Shown: in pieces, positions 8,541-21,283 of the stretch
How positions within the stretch are numbered: the stretch's first letter is position 1
How the letters are laid out: every line of letters begins with the position of its first letter
Assembly: GCA_013397075.1 (NCBI GenBank)
Contig: VWZS01004484.1
Span: 1,255,821 to 1,319,820 of the forward strand
Direction of reading: 5' to 3'
DNA length: 64,000 bases
Origin: Rhabdornis inornatus
Lineage: Eukaryota; Chordata; Aves; Passeriformes; Rhabdornithidae
The notes under the pieces: model-generated
What the model was told of the DNA's origin: nothing
Databases searched by the model: none
Seen by the model: the letters and a program-made list of their open reading frames with translations, nothing else
Translations under genes and position numbers: made by a program

Positions 8541-11500
8541 ACAGAGGTGGTTCTCTACTTCAAATCCACATCAGCCAAGCTCTGCCTTCCCAGGTGTCTC
8601 ATGAAGTTCCCTACTTGGGTGCCACTGGGAAGTGTGTCCTTAAAAGGCCACAGGAAAGTCCTGTGGAAATTACTGGCAGGACATCTAGGCAAATGACAAA
8701 TATGAGTGCCCTACAAAAAATAAAATCTGTTCAATGTTTTTTAGCCTGTTAGAAAATTTCATCATGTTCAGTTTGAGCATGACAGTTAACTGCTGAAGGC
8801 AAAAGCTGTTCTGCTTCCTAAACTCACTGTCCGCTTCTGCAGAGCCGGGTGGAAGCTGTTCATCCAGCCGTGGCAGGGTAGGGCTGCACAGGAACCCACC
8901 AAATTACAGAATTACAGTTGTACCAAATTACAGAATTATGGGCTGTGGAGCAAAGAGTAAATGATCTTACACAGTCTTGAGAAGGGGCTTTGTGCTCTGT
9001 GTATTCTTCAGGTGAAGACTGCTGAATCTTCTATGAGCAAAGCCCTGGGGAATACGATGCAATTTCTGTCTGTCTTGGCCTGCTCTGACCCACACACAGC
9101 TGGCTGAGGCTTGGAGAGCCTCTGAATTCAGCAGGGACTCATGTTTGTGGGAAGAGCTTGTACGTGCATAGGCTGGGGTGTGTTTGCTGCTCACTACAAC
9201 ACCTTAGTGCATGCCAAGTAGCTCGTTTTCAGTACATTCCACAACTGTGGCTCCCCACAGTGGAGGAAAAAGCCAAATCTTGGGAGTGCTGCTTCAGAGC
9301 TTGCAGAAATGACTTGCATAAACCAAGCTCAGCGAGTTAGGAGAGCTCACAGTGTTGATTTTTAGATATTTTAGATAGATTTTTAGATAGCCTGGAATGC
9401 CTTGTTCCTTCAAGGACCAGGGAGTTAGGTCCATGTCTAATAGAACTGGGCACTGTCTGTCCTAGACAAATAACTGTCTAAGCAAAGTGTTGCAGATAAA
9501 CTGTCAGATTAAATGACACGTCACTGCTCTGTTTGTATTTTGTGTACAAGTGTTGTAAATGAAGGATGAAGTTGCCTGAGGTCATGGAGACCTGCAAAGT
9601 TTGGGAAAGGCTTATTCTGCTAAAATGCTAACTTACTTTAGAAAAAAACAATACATAAATATTTTGTTTCATAGCTGATAAGCATCCTGAGAAGGAAATC
9701 TGAGGACTGGAATTTACCATCTTCAGAGTCTGTGGATTGTGAAATAAATCTTGCTATAAACTGAAAAATCCTGTTATGTTAAAGCCCTGGAAATGTGACG
9801 TGCATCTTGCATCCTCTTCACAGTTTTGTCCGTAACTCCCTTGCTATAAGCGTAATTTACTCATGCAGTAAATCACACATTGAAAATATAATTACTGGCT
9901 CCTAAATACAAGCTCTTTATTAGTATTTTATATTTAATTTTTAAAATTTAATATTGTGAATGAGATTGCAGCTCCCACAGCAGAGTTGGTTATGCAGTAC
10001 TGTGGTTAAACACCTAGTAGTGTTTCCTGTAGAACTTTGCTGAACTTTGATACCTTCCTGTTGCGTGGTTTGTCTTGTTTTCTTCTTGAACTTCCATGGA
10101 AAAATATCTTTATATTCAATTCAAGGGTTTTCAATTCCTTCTCCTAACTGGTGTGGCACGTGGTGTTTTATTTGGTTTTCTTGGCTTGTTTTTTTTTTCC
10201 ATCTTAAAAAGAGTTTTTTCTAGGATTCCCTGTTTGTGTGTTTTGGGAATAAATCCCAAGGAATAGTGGTGTGCATTTACACTTTCTCCCAGCCTCACGT
10301 GCTTCTTCCCACATATTTCAAGGCCCTGGGTTACTGCTGCTGCCTGCCCTGCAGCAGGGTCTGGAGCAGCATTCCTGATGGTGAGCTGTGCTAAAGTTTG
10401 CAATGCTGGCTAAATCCAAGGAATTGTGCTCTGTGGGAGGTTCCTGTGCCATGCTGACCCAGGCTGGGACAATGGCACGCTCCGGTGCCTGGCGTAATGA
10501 TCTCTGCAGTGGCACAGAGACCAACTTGTGTGCACTCTGCAGCCCTGCCTTGTGAGCAGGGGAGGGAGCTGTTTAGACTGGCCAATCCTGCAAGGAATTA
10601 TTCATCCAAGTATAAAGGGCAGATTGAAAGCCTTTGGCTTTTATGGGGTGGAAGGCAGTAGTTCCATTTAAGCTCAATGGAGCTCTATGCAACCTCCATA
10701 AAACTGCTCTGAGCTTGCAGAATGGCACTGCTTCTCAGAGGCATTGCATGGGATGTGTCTCTGAAATGCTCTTTTGTTCATCACAGAGCTTACTGCTTGA
10801 ATTCTTTATGATTCTGACTTGGTTGGTTTTTGCAGAGTCAGTTGAAACTTCAGGGTCACCAGCTGTACACCTGGTTCTTTCTCCCTGAGAAAAGGGCAAT
10901 GTTATTTTGTTAGGAGCAGATATTGGGAAACAGCACCGATTTCTGATGGGTGTTGAAGGCCCACATAGTGCAAAATTAAGATGAGGGGAGGATGCAACAT
11001 TCCCCTCTGCTCTCTGGATGGATTTGTATGGATTTTCTTGTTTTATATTAAAGCTATTAATTGCCACAGTGATAGAAGACCCGGTCAGTTCACTCCCATA
11101 ATTCAGTTTGAATGCAGCAATGATGACAGATGCAGGATGACATTGCTGGTGCTGTTCCCTTAGCTGCAGTGTTCCTTGCACAATGTTAAGTAAGTTAAAC
11201 CTGCTCCTATGACTACTTCTTTGGTAGAAAAAACAATCCCTGCTGACTATAGTCTGTAGATAACTAGGAAGTGTTTTCTAAACCCTTTTTCTAGTGCAAA
11301 GTGTTTCAGAAATGCCAGCTCTCTAGATAACACATGTTTGAGGTGAAGTCCTTTGCATCTCCTGGAGCATGAGGTGAATGTGAGTTTGCTTCCTGGGTGG
11401 AAAATGAGGGCCTTGTCCTGCTTGCATTTGTCCTGGTGGGAGCAGATCTGTATTTGAGTGAACATGCAGGCACCATGAGGTTTTAGAGCTGTGCTTTCAA

Positions 11501-13825
11501 ATTACACTGGAAACTTTGCACTGCATGATCTCCAACAAGTAAGAATTCTTATAAAAATACTTAGTCTTATTCTACTTAATGTGGCTTCTGTAAAACTTTA
11601 GAGTGTTTCTCGTGTCTGTATTCCCCTAACTTCAGTTATTTTTCTTTCACAATGCCTTTGTTCAAGAGGTACCTTTTTTGTGTGGGACGCCTAAAGATTC
11701 TGTGCTGCCTGTTTTAACATTCCCTGGCTTTTCATCCTGTGGAGAGGGAGAGCAGGGGAAGGAGTAGTTGCAGGATATTTTAGCTTAGATTTCTTACTGT
11801 GCATGCAGCAGCACGTTTGATTGTTCTGTGCACCCTCCTGGGGCTCTAGATGTTTTTGGTTTTTTTTACCAGGCAGTCACTGGCATAGATCCCAAGAAGG
11901 TGGCCGGGGTAGGGTTGTCTGTTCCTGATGTCCATTACCAGGCTGAGCCTGTGGGTGAACATGTGCTCAGGTGATGGAGTGTGTTGTCTGCTGTCCTTGA
12001 GGAGGTGACAAAGTGACAGTGAATTCTTACAGCACAGGCTTTACTTGAGACTGTAGTGAAAACATGCTGAGCTTTTACTGAGACCCTGCACAGGACCAGG
12101 AACTGTTTCTCAGCCACACCTTTTCTCATGTCAAGTCTCTCCAATTCTGCTGAAAACTGGCTGTGCAGACAGTGGAGTGGACATGCTGGAATTCCTGTGG
12201 AAAAGGAGGACCCAGAGAGAGTCAGTCCATACCAAAGGCTTGACCCCATAGCTTCTGTGGGGCTCACACTGTTGGAGCACAGCTGGGGAACCAAGCCCAG
12301 AGTGGTCGTGGTCCCCTTGGTGTCAGTGTTCCATTAGTTATCAGTAGTTCCAGAGTGTGTCCTCACACAGCTGTGACTCGGGGAAAGGCTGCTCAGGGTG
12401 CTGGGGAATGTCGGTGGTCAAGGCTGTTGGCATCTGCCATACTACTGGATGCACTGAATTCCTCTGTTCCACTGATGTTTGACACTTTCAGAAACGTTAA
12501 ATCCACTTTTATTTAAGCAAATTAATCTTTTATAGTTGTCATCACCTGTATGGTGTAGCAGATTATACTGAACACAAAGGAGCTTATTGGTAGCCGTTAA
12601 CTGGGTAATTTAAATCAGCTGGCTCTGCTGGGGGGTGTTACCACATGGACTTCGTACCTAGAACATTATTTCCATCGACTGTGGCTGGTGTGTGAGACGG
12701 GCAGCCTTAAGGGTGGTTTCCCTTGAAATAAAGGCTTCTTGCCTCGTTTAAGATGTCAAACGTGCATTCTTTGAATTTCAGAAGGCCAACAACACTTCGT
12801 GCTTGCTTTGTTTTTCCATAGGCAGCATTAGATGCATTAAAAGGACTACAAAAGCTGTACCTTTCCTGCAGTATTTCATCTTCCTGCTCGTGGCAGGCAG
12901 CAAGTGCAGTAAAATCAGAGGTTCTGGGGCTCCTTTGCAATGTCTGCTGGCGCAGAGGAGCATTGTGAGCAGGCTGGACACAGAGGCTGCTGGGGATGCC
13001 TTCCAGGGAGGAGGGCAAGGGATGATGTCTGACACAGACTTCCTGAATTCCAAAGCTTATCCCTCTAAAAGATAGCCTCTCACCAGTTTGCAGATGTGCT
13101 GCAGTGCACTGTGGCTGCTCTGGTATGCATGAATGAGAGCCCTTGTCTTGAGGCTGCCTGTGTGGAGGGAAGGGGGAAGAGGAAAAGGGTGCATTTGCAG
13201 TTGTCATTGTTCATCTGTGGACAGCAGAGTTAGCAGATCATCCTGATGCAATGGTGTGTCTTTGTGCTCCTTACATAAATCCTGGAACTTTTATCTCCTG
13301 AAAAGGAAGAAGAAATGAGAAGAAATGTCATTAATCTGTTGTCAGGTCCTTGCTGCTTTTTGGGATCATGGGGCATCTTCAACGTCTTAATTGCTAAATA
13401 GGGGGAAGTAAAGTCTGGAGTGTCTGTGTTTGGCAGTATAAGAAGAAATCATGAGTATTAAAAATGTAGATCTAAGACCTCACTGTTCCATCCCTCCTCC
13501 TAATAGACTATGAGGAAAACCAGTGACAGGTATTAAAGAAGATAGGAAGGAGCTTCTGCCCTGGCTGAATCCAGGTGAATCCAGGCCTCTGCCTGAGTCT
13601 GCTCTCAGATACAACATTGTCCACATTCAACACAAGTTTGGTTCATTTGGCTCCCAAGATATCTCTCCTGGGTAGCTGTGCCCTTTAATTTGGCATTTTA
13701 TCATTAATTCTATATTGCATTCCTTGGGGAAAGAGAAGTGAATGTCCACTGCTTCATGGATAGTTCTTTCCTCACAGGGTCTCTGCTGGCAGTCTGGCCT
13801 CACCAACTTAGAGCTTTCTCCAGAC

Positions 13826-14021
13826 ACTTGGCTGCTGAGGGTGGTGAGGCCCTGGCACAGGGTGCCCAGAGAAGCTGTGGCTGCCCCTGGATCCCTGGAA
13901 GTGTTCAAGGCCAGGTTGGACAGGGCTTGGAGCAGCCTGGGATAGTGGAAATGTCCCTGGCCGTGGATGGAACCAGATGAGCTTTAAGATCACTTCCAAC
14001 ACAAATCATTTAACGATTCTG
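13826..14021 (+). mobile_element. CR1 LINE 3' end, sense
   Basis: It begins GCTGCTGAGGGTGGTGAGGC and continues through CACAGGGTGCCCAGAGAAGC, GCCAGGTTGGACAGGGCTTG and GATCACTTCCAACACAAA, ending near ATTCTGTATG. This is a typical truncated CR1 3' end, in the same strand as the host gene, within intron 3. Confidence 0.92.
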
Positions 14022-15600
14022 TATGTGACAATTGGATTCTTGCTTTCTGCATGTGTCAGGAAGGACATCTGTGATCTTTTCCCAGGGTCTTGTCCCCTGC
14101 CAGGGTTTTGGCAGGACGTTGTGGTGCTGGGGGTTCCTCTGCACAGGGGCAGAGGTGCTGAGCACTGAGTAAGTTACCTGCCAAGTAAACCTGCAGACAG
14201 AGCCTGCTGATGTGGCAGTGAGCATAGGGGTAGATGTCCCATTACCTGAAGGAGTCTCTTGCAGTGTCTGTCCTCTGCCATTGGCCAGCAGAGTCTCTCT
14301 CACCATTTTTGTTGTGTGGTTAGGAAATGTGCTGATGTGGGACGGCTAGGATGGGGCTTTTCCCAGCTGTGGTATCTCTGTTGCATGAAGTAACTGTGTT
14401 GTGTTGCCTTGCTGTGTGTCTGGGCCAGTGGTGCAGGCAGGAGGCAAGGCCCTCCTGAATTTACCAGGCTAGATTATGCACAGCTCAGAGCACAGATGGA
14501 TCCTTAAGAAGGTCATGGGCTTAACAGTGAGGCTTTCCAGGCTACTGCTCATTCTGTGCTGCATTCCATTTGGCTTTCATTAGAGGATCAAAGAGGTTCT
14601 GAGGGAAGATGGTGATTGAAGTCTGAAAGCTGCTGCCTTTAGAGAGACCCCTATTTTCAGCTGCAGTGCTCAGCCTCAGAACTGCCTGTGCTCTGCTGGG
14701 TGAACTCTCCAGGGTGCCTGAAGCCAGGAGTTTCACTGGTTTGTACTGGTGCATGGCTGAACTCCCCTGGAATGTCAGCTGTCCCAGCAATCTCAGAGAA
14801 GCCCTATTGCACCTGATGTGTGGGGGAAGGAGGAAGCTCCCTGTGGGAATGTTTTGTGGGAGGTGTTACTGTTCTGTCTCTGATCACCACACTCCTTCAG
14901 AACTTGCTCCCCAGTCAGACCAGGAATCCAGTGACTCCAGGGATCAGTGTTGTCCTGAGCTCTGAACCGAAAAATAACTGGCATGTTACTCTTAAAATAA
15001 GTTAAACAGGAAAAATTGCATAACTTTGTCTTGAGCTTTTAAGGAAGACATTGTTTGGGCTGACTGTTCTGACGAAGATCATTTGTCTTGTGGCTTCTAG
15101 TCTAGACGGGGAGGTAGAGAAACCTGGCTTGGGCTCCTGGGCCTTCCACAGTCTGGCAGAGACCTGTGGCAGAGGGACTGGAAGACTTACCTCTGCAAAT
15201 AGAACAAATCTTAATTATTCAGTTCTCCAAGTGAACACCAGGTGTTATTTAATTAAATTTCTTATGTAAGTCTACTGAAAACAGGGCCAGTAGAGATTGC
15301 CATGCTAGGATTGTGGTGGATGAGGGATGGCTGAGGCAAATGCACACAAGTACACTTAAACAAAGCTTAGAAGCATGTGTTGAGCCATTTCTAGCAGAGA
15401 TGTATGTAACTTATTCTGTTATTTTCTTTTGTTGCTTGATTACTCGACTTTGGATTTTTATTAGAACAGATGTTATGCTCACTTTGGTGAAGATAAGTTT
15501 GCAGAATGAAAACAGGCTGAATAAAAATGGTGCTGGTCTACCTTTGTGCCATCGTAGGTGGTTGTGGACTCCTTTCTAAGTGATTTTTTTCCTCTCCTAG

Positions 15601-15805
15601 GTTAAGGGAAATACTGAAGAAAGCATCTCTCCCTCCAGAGGATCCAGACACCCTGCTGTCAGTTACTTTGGCCATAGTTGAGACAGACTCCACAATAGTC
15701 TACTATAAAATGACTGATGGCTTTGTAATGCCAGATCCTCCTGATGATACTGAAGATGTGGATAATAAGCAGTGGAGGAAGAAAAGAAAGAAACTTTTCA
15801 AATGA
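15601..15805 (+). CDS. TSEN15: TSEN15 coding exon 4 and stop
   Basis: This exon encodes residues 128-195: LREILKKASLPPEDPDTLLS, the core SVTLAIVETDSTIVYYKMTDGF, and a tail ending DNKQWRKKRKKLFK before TGA at 15803-15805. The acceptor is CTCCTAG|GTT. The Tyr mutated in the human disease (Y152) is kept as Y162. After the shared VMPDP the bird protein continues for 21 residues, against seven (QNISLRR) in human. The extra part is acidic then strongly basic and could be a nuclear-localisation signal. It is uninterrupted reading frame up to the stop, with no donor visible near the point where human diverges. Confidence 0.95.
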
Positions 15806-16110
15806 TTGGGACAGAGAAAACAAAACGGTTCTTGAACTCCTGTGCTCAAACCCAAACAAATCCAGGAACTGATGTGAATAAGTGGTGTCCTGAAGTCTGC
15901 CTTGGCATATCAAGGGTGTGTTCAGGGAGAACAGAGGCTTGTGCAGCTGCACTGTGATGAAATGCTGCTTGAGGTATGAAGTAGATAATGCTTTGACACA
16001 GATCAGTCCTGTCTAATAAATTCACTTGGGAAGTGTTTGCAAAGCCTGTGTTTCCTCTCTATCTGGTCAGGTACATAACAGAATAAACACATCCTTACCC
16101 ATACTGTAAA
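15806..16110 (+). terminator. TSEN15 3'UTR and polyadenylation region
   Basis: After the stop codon there are two canonical AATAAA hexamers, at 16015-16020 and 16082-16087. Cleavage would be expected 10-30 nt after the one used, giving a short 3'UTR of roughly 230-300 nt. Which site is used cannot be told from sequence. Confidence 0.7.
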
Positions 16111-19100
16111 TACTGGTTACAGGTAAGTCTGAAGGGCTCATGGCAGGACTGAAGGGTTTTGTAGTTTGTGGAGTGTCTTTGTCTTAGCCGTGTCAGAAGC
16201 ACTCATGCTGACCCCCAGGTTACATTTCTGAGCATTGCTTTCATCTCTGCTTTTGGAGAAAAGGCTCTTGCACAGAAATACCTTATTTTAATTTTTTCCC
16301 TGCAGAGGAAAACTGATTATAGCAGCACCAGAGGCAACTAAAACACCAAAGTATGTCACCATCTATGCTGTAAGAGCACACTGGTTACCGGCTTCAGGCA
16401 CCAGCTAGGTTTCTAGTGCCACTGTCATTCCTGGTGTTTATTTTGTCTTTGGACAGAGCTGCTGCGTATTGAAAGTGATTGCCCAGGAGGTGCTTCAGCT
16501 TGGAGTTAAGAGGAAAAAGCCTGACTTTTAGTTTCTTCTGCAGGAATTTTCCGTGTCTTTTGCGTGAAGATCTTCTCCAGGTTAAACTTAAAGAGTTCCC
16601 TGGCAATCAAGTAACATCCCAGAGCAGCTTCTTGAGCACAGGATTGTGTGTGTGACAGCTGTGTGGCCAAGGATCACACCTTCAGAAGGTGAAGCACAAG
16701 AGGTTTTTTTTCTTGCATGGGTAGAAGAATGGGAGAGAATCCAAAAAACCAAGCTGGAAATGAAAGACCATTTAAGCTTTGCTATCCTTGGGACTAGAGT
16801 GTGTGTTTCTGTGGCTGTGGAGCTTGATGCTAGTTTGGTCAAATGTGCTGGGGGGCAGAATGATCCCACAGGGAGTCCTGCACACCCTTGGAGGAGGTAT
16901 GTCACTGTCATGAAGCTCTGCAGGACACCATTATCCCAATACAGCCAGGGGAGACACGGCATCTGTGGGTTTCAGTCATGGAGAAAAAGAGTTTTTCTTT
17001 GCCTTTTCTTTGGCTTTCTCAGTGTTGCTCCCTCATGGAGGAAACAATTGTTTTACTTTGGTCAGTGCTGTCCTGCCTTGAAGGGGTCCCTGTATGCTGA
17101 CTCCTGCCATGCTGTGTGTGACCTTGACACTGGTATTTCCTGGGATCCGTGGCTTATTCCATAAAGCAAGTCTTACACCTGGCTAGGCTACCTGCCACCA
17201 GATAAATTGTCCTTGTTACAAGCTGGGAAGTGTGGGAGGATGGATTATAAGAGAATAGAGATAGTGCTGAAGGCAATCTCGACCCTGATAAATTGCAGCT
17301 GTACTAAGTACCCAAGAGTGGGAACAGCCTTGTCCCTTACAGGTCACAGCTATGTCCGTGGGTGTTGGATGGATGGGTGTTACAAAAGAGTGGGTTAGCT
17401 GGTCTAGAGGCAGTTGGAGGCTGCTGGCTGTGCTGTGAAGAGGAAGGGTTAGGCAGTTGTGTGAGGGACAGGAGGGAGTTAACCAGTCCTGCAGAAGGAA
17501 GAGAGAAGGAGTCAAATGTTGTGTGGAACTGCCTGTGAGACGTTTACAAGAGAGAAAGGTATGGAAGTTTTTGAGGTAGTAAGGGACTGACACTTGCATC
17601 AGTTGTGAGCCCATTGTTGGGGAAGTACTTCAGCTGTGCAGGAAAAGAGCTGCTTTGTGTGAAGGAGGCTGTAACAAATGCAGCATGTGGCAGATTTGGT
17701 ATTTAAGCGACGCATGTTTAACCTTAAAAGCAAATTCCTTTTTGCATTTGCTTCAGTTTATGGGAAATACTGCCAGTTTGCAGTTTGCTGCATGACCGAT
17801 GCTTGACTTTACCCTTCATTTTATCACTTCTGTGCACAGAAAGAGGAGCATAACTTGAGCCTCCTTTTCTATACACTGAAAACTGCTGACCCAGGCTTCA
17901 CTTCAGGTCAGGTTGGAGAAACTGTGTCTGAAGGCTTTGATTTCTGTCTGCTCTTCTTCCTTCTGTCCTACTGAGAAATGATTATATGGGCCTTTTTCCA
18001 GCCTCCTTAGATTGTGGTGATTCTTTCTTTCTGAGGGAAAAAACACACAGAAGAACAAATAATATCACAGCACTGTTTGTCCCATAGGTATTACAGTGTA
18101 AACATGAGGATGTTAAATAAGCTGGGAGCCAGCTGTGCTGTTCCTTTACATTCCACTGAAGAATTTCTCTCTGTCAAGCCAACAACACACAGACTGAAGC
18201 CTCTGGTCTTCCAGGCACTGAATAAAGATGGGAAGAGACTTCTGTAGAAGTGTATCAGTTTAGAGCAGTAGTGCATTAACATTTGTGAAACCATAGCATC
18301 CTGGTGCTGTGTTCAAAGTGTTTGTGAGACATCCATGGAAGTGTGAGCCATGGCACTGCTGCCAATCCAGCACTTATTTCAATCCAGAAGATTTTGCAGG
18401 CTCCATACTGCTATCTTTTAGAGTTTTTTAGGTTTTATTTGCCAAGCGCAGCTTGATACGTTCTACTGAATGCCGTTGACCAACAGGAGGTGCTTTAAAA
18501 TCTGGAGAGTATCATTTTGCAGTAGATTATTGTTCCAAGCCTTTCCTCTCTGCAGAGGGATGTTTGCATTGATGCTTCCCTACCGAGTCAAGAATGACAG
18601 AAAAGCAAAGGGCTGTTTTGGCTTGGCTTTGACAGTGAGACTCTTACATAAAAGAGCCTTTGCTTATGCAAACTGTGTCTCCTTGAGGCACTGCTGGCAC
18701 CATCACCCACCTCTCCTGGATGCAGCCTCACTGTTTGCAGCGCACACAGAATATTTTATGTGAAGAAATGCTGGTGGAGAGGCACAAGAGCCTTGTCAGG
18801 TCCGTGAGGAGGAGCTGTGATTGGCAGCAGTGGCCAAGAGAGCTGCCACAGCCCTTCCTGAGCCCATACTGAGCACGGGGGGCTGTTTGGGCAGCAGCTC
18901 CTGCCATGGGAGTCTCGCAGCCTCCATGGCTGTGTATGCTCTGGGGCAGCGCAGGGACCTCTGGCTCAGCATCTGTCTCTGGTTCCTGGCTGTGGCAGAG
19001 AGGTGGAGGCCGGGCAAAGGGGTGTTGCTTCCACACCTAAAGCACAATCCCCCCCCTTACAAAGTGGCCCTCAGCATCTCTACAAAACACTTCAGTTTCT

Positions 19101-19452
19101 CAGAAATCACTGGAAGGAAGATGTGGGCTCTTGTAACCCATCCTTGGTCTCGGCACAATTTTCCACAGGTTTTCCTGCTGGGACACAGCAGTGAGATATC
19201 AAAAATACTGCTAAAGCCAAACCATGTTCATCTTCCTCTTTTCTGTCAGCAAAAGCTTTTTTTGTTTAAAAAAAAAATTCCTAATAATCCATATTATTTT
19301 ATTAATTGGCCTACTAGTTTGCAGATCTATAGGAACTAGATGTTTAATGGCTTGCCCAAGTAGTTTTCAGGAGATTTCAGTACAGCGTAAATGCTATCAG
19401 TGAGCCTGCAGGCCCTGTTCTGTGTAAATGGGCTACTTGTTAACCTTCTCTA
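16111..19452. other. Intergenic sequence downstream of TSEN15
   Basis: No gene, CR1 or long repeat is recognised in this 3.3 kb. Two 172-codon open frames (16646-17164 and 18821-19339, plus strand) have no recognisable domain or splice context and look like chance. Confidence 0.6.
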
Positions 19453-19690
19453 GCCCTGCAGGGATGGGACCCAGGGGAAGGCTGGAGATCAGGAAGAGGT
19501 TCTGCCCCCAGAGGGTGCTGGCACTGCCCAGGCTCCCAGGGAATGGGCACGGCCCGAGGCTGCCAGAGCTCCAGCAGTATTTGGACACTGCTCCCAGGGA
19601 TGCACAGGGTGGGAGTGTTGGAGTGTCCTGAGCCAGGACTTGGACTGAATGATTGATCCCTGCGAGTACCTTCCCACTCAAGATATTTCA
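19453..19690 (+). mobile_element. CR1 LINE 3' fragment, sense (second subfamily)
   Basis: Blocks GGCTGGAGATCAGGAAGAGG, CCCCCAGAGGGTGCTGGCAC, CTGCCCAGGCTCCCAGGGAA and TTTGGACACTGCTCCCAGGG belong to a different CR1 subfamily from most copies here. The same blocks recur, inverted, at 20349-20640 and, in part, at 26318-26475. Confidence 0.85.
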
Positions 19691-20348
19691 TGCTTTTAAA
19701 AATAACTGCAGCTTCACCTCATATTTCAGAGTATCCAGGGAACTGATGGCTTTTCCGTTTCATTCCCTCATTTCTCAGATGCTCCCACTGAAAGCCCAGA
19801 TCCCAGCCTGTAGCAGACCTGACTGAATTAATGATGCTCTGACTCCTGCTCAGCTCCATGCTGGGTGTTGTGTTTGCAGCTCCTGACAGACAGAATTCAT
19901 TGCCTGATGCCTCATTAGTCATTCTTTGCACCCCCACCTGGCTACACATTTCTCCTCATGTATCTCATCTGGCAATCAATGCCCAGATAGAATGGCTCTG
20001 CTCATCTTTTTCATTGCTTTTTTCCCCCCTTCTCTTTCTCACTGCTCTAGTCATCTCAGCAAATTTCTTACTATTGTTCACTGCCCTATTGACCCACATT
20101 TCATACCCTTAGTTACCCTCAAATTTATCTTTCCATGCTATCTGGAAGTGCCTCTTCTTTCCAAGCTTCCTGTCTTGTGCTGGGATGCCCAGATGGTCTG
20201 TGAAGAGCCATCTATGCCTTTCTCTGCTCCAATCCAGGTACCAACTAATCCTCTTGATTCCACCATGCCAGTCCTATTTACCACTAAGAGTTTGGGTGAA
20301 TTCTGGAGCAAAGTCATGTGAGCCCTGTGCCAATGTCCAGCCAACACA

Positions 20349-20640
20349 GATTCACAGAATATCCTGAGCTGGAAGGGAACCACAGGCACCGTCCAGTCCA
20401 ACCCCTAGCCCTGCACAGACACACCAGCAATCCGACCCTGTGCATCTCTGGGAGTGTTGTCCAAATGCTCCTGGAGCTTTGGCAGCCTTGAGGCTGTGCC
20501 CATTCCCTGGGGAGCCTGGGCAGTGCCCACCACCCTCTGGGGAAGAACCTTTCCCTGATACCCATCCCAACGCCCCTGGCACAGCTCCAGCTGTTCCCTG
20601 GGTCCTGTCCCTGGTCACATGGAGCAGAGATCAAAAGGCT
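20349..20640 (-). mobile_element. CR1 LINE 3' fragment, antisense (second subfamily)
   Basis: It starts at the 3' tail (TTCACAGAATATCCTGAGCT) and runs to the TGGTCACATGGAGCAGAGAT block. It is the same subfamily as 19453-19690 in the opposite orientation, about 0.66 kb away, so the pair could fold into a long hairpin if transcribed. Confidence 0.88.
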
Positions 20641-20979
20641 CTCTCTCCTGGAGAGCACTGCCTTCACGGGGCAGGGTCGCTGTCAGCCCCCTTTCCATAA
20701 TCCCAAACACCCGCATTAACATCCGGCATGGATGTTGGCTGGATAAATCTGCTGGCTGGAGCTGCTGGTTGTGTCTGCGCCAGAGGGCGCTTGGAGACTG
20801 CCAAGCCAGAATCATCATCCTCCTCTGGGGAATGCTGGAGCTTTGCAGAAATGCCCTTACACGCCTCTCCTGCTTCTCCTAAACAAAAGGAGGAGGAAAA
20901 CCCTGTCAGCAGAAACACCTGTGATAGCAATTCTTCCTACCTGATGGAAATGGTATTACTTAAACCTTCCTGGAGAGGG

Positions 20980-21283
20980 ACTTTGGACAAGGGAATGTCC
21001 TGACAGGGCAAGGGGAATGGCTTTAAGCTGTCAGAGGGCAGGATTGGATGGGATGTTGGGAAGGAATTGTTCCTTGTGGGGATGGTGAGGTCCTGTCACA
21101 GGGTGCCCAGAGAAGCTGTGGCTGCCCCATCCCTGGCAGTGTCCAAAGCTGGGTTGGACAGGGCTTGGAGCAGCCTGGGGTAGTGGAAGGTGTCCCTTCT
21201 CATGGCAAGGGGTGAGACTGGGTGGGCCTTAATGTCCCTTCCAGCCTAAACCATTCTGGGATTCTGTGAGGATGATTCTATGA
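20980..21283 (+). mobile_element. CR1 LINE 3' end, sense
   Basis: It runs from GGGAATGTCCTGACAGGGCA through CACAGGGTGCCCAGAGAAGC and TTGGACAGGGCTTGGAGCAG to CCATTCTGGGATTCTGTGAG and ATTCTATGAAG. The well-kept ATTCTRTG tail suggests it is one of the younger copies. Confidence 0.93.

Larger units (their letters stand above)
6196..15600 (+). other. TSEN15 intron 3
   Basis: This 9405-bp GT-AG intron is the longest in the gene. It holds a short hairpin (7143-7192), a diverged 180-bp direct duplication (7275-7454 and 8359-8540), one CR1 copy (13826-14021) and AT-rich patches such as 9890-9960. Open frames inside it are short and have no recognisable similarity. Confidence 0.9.

Noticed and set aside
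16646..17164. 172-codon plus-strand open frame downstream of TSEN15
   Set aside because: No recognisable domain and low-complexity features of random translation. It lies past both TSEN15 poly(A) signals.
18821..19339. 172-codon plus-strand open frame
   Set aside because: No family resemblance. Other frames are open in the same GC-richer patch, as expected by chance.
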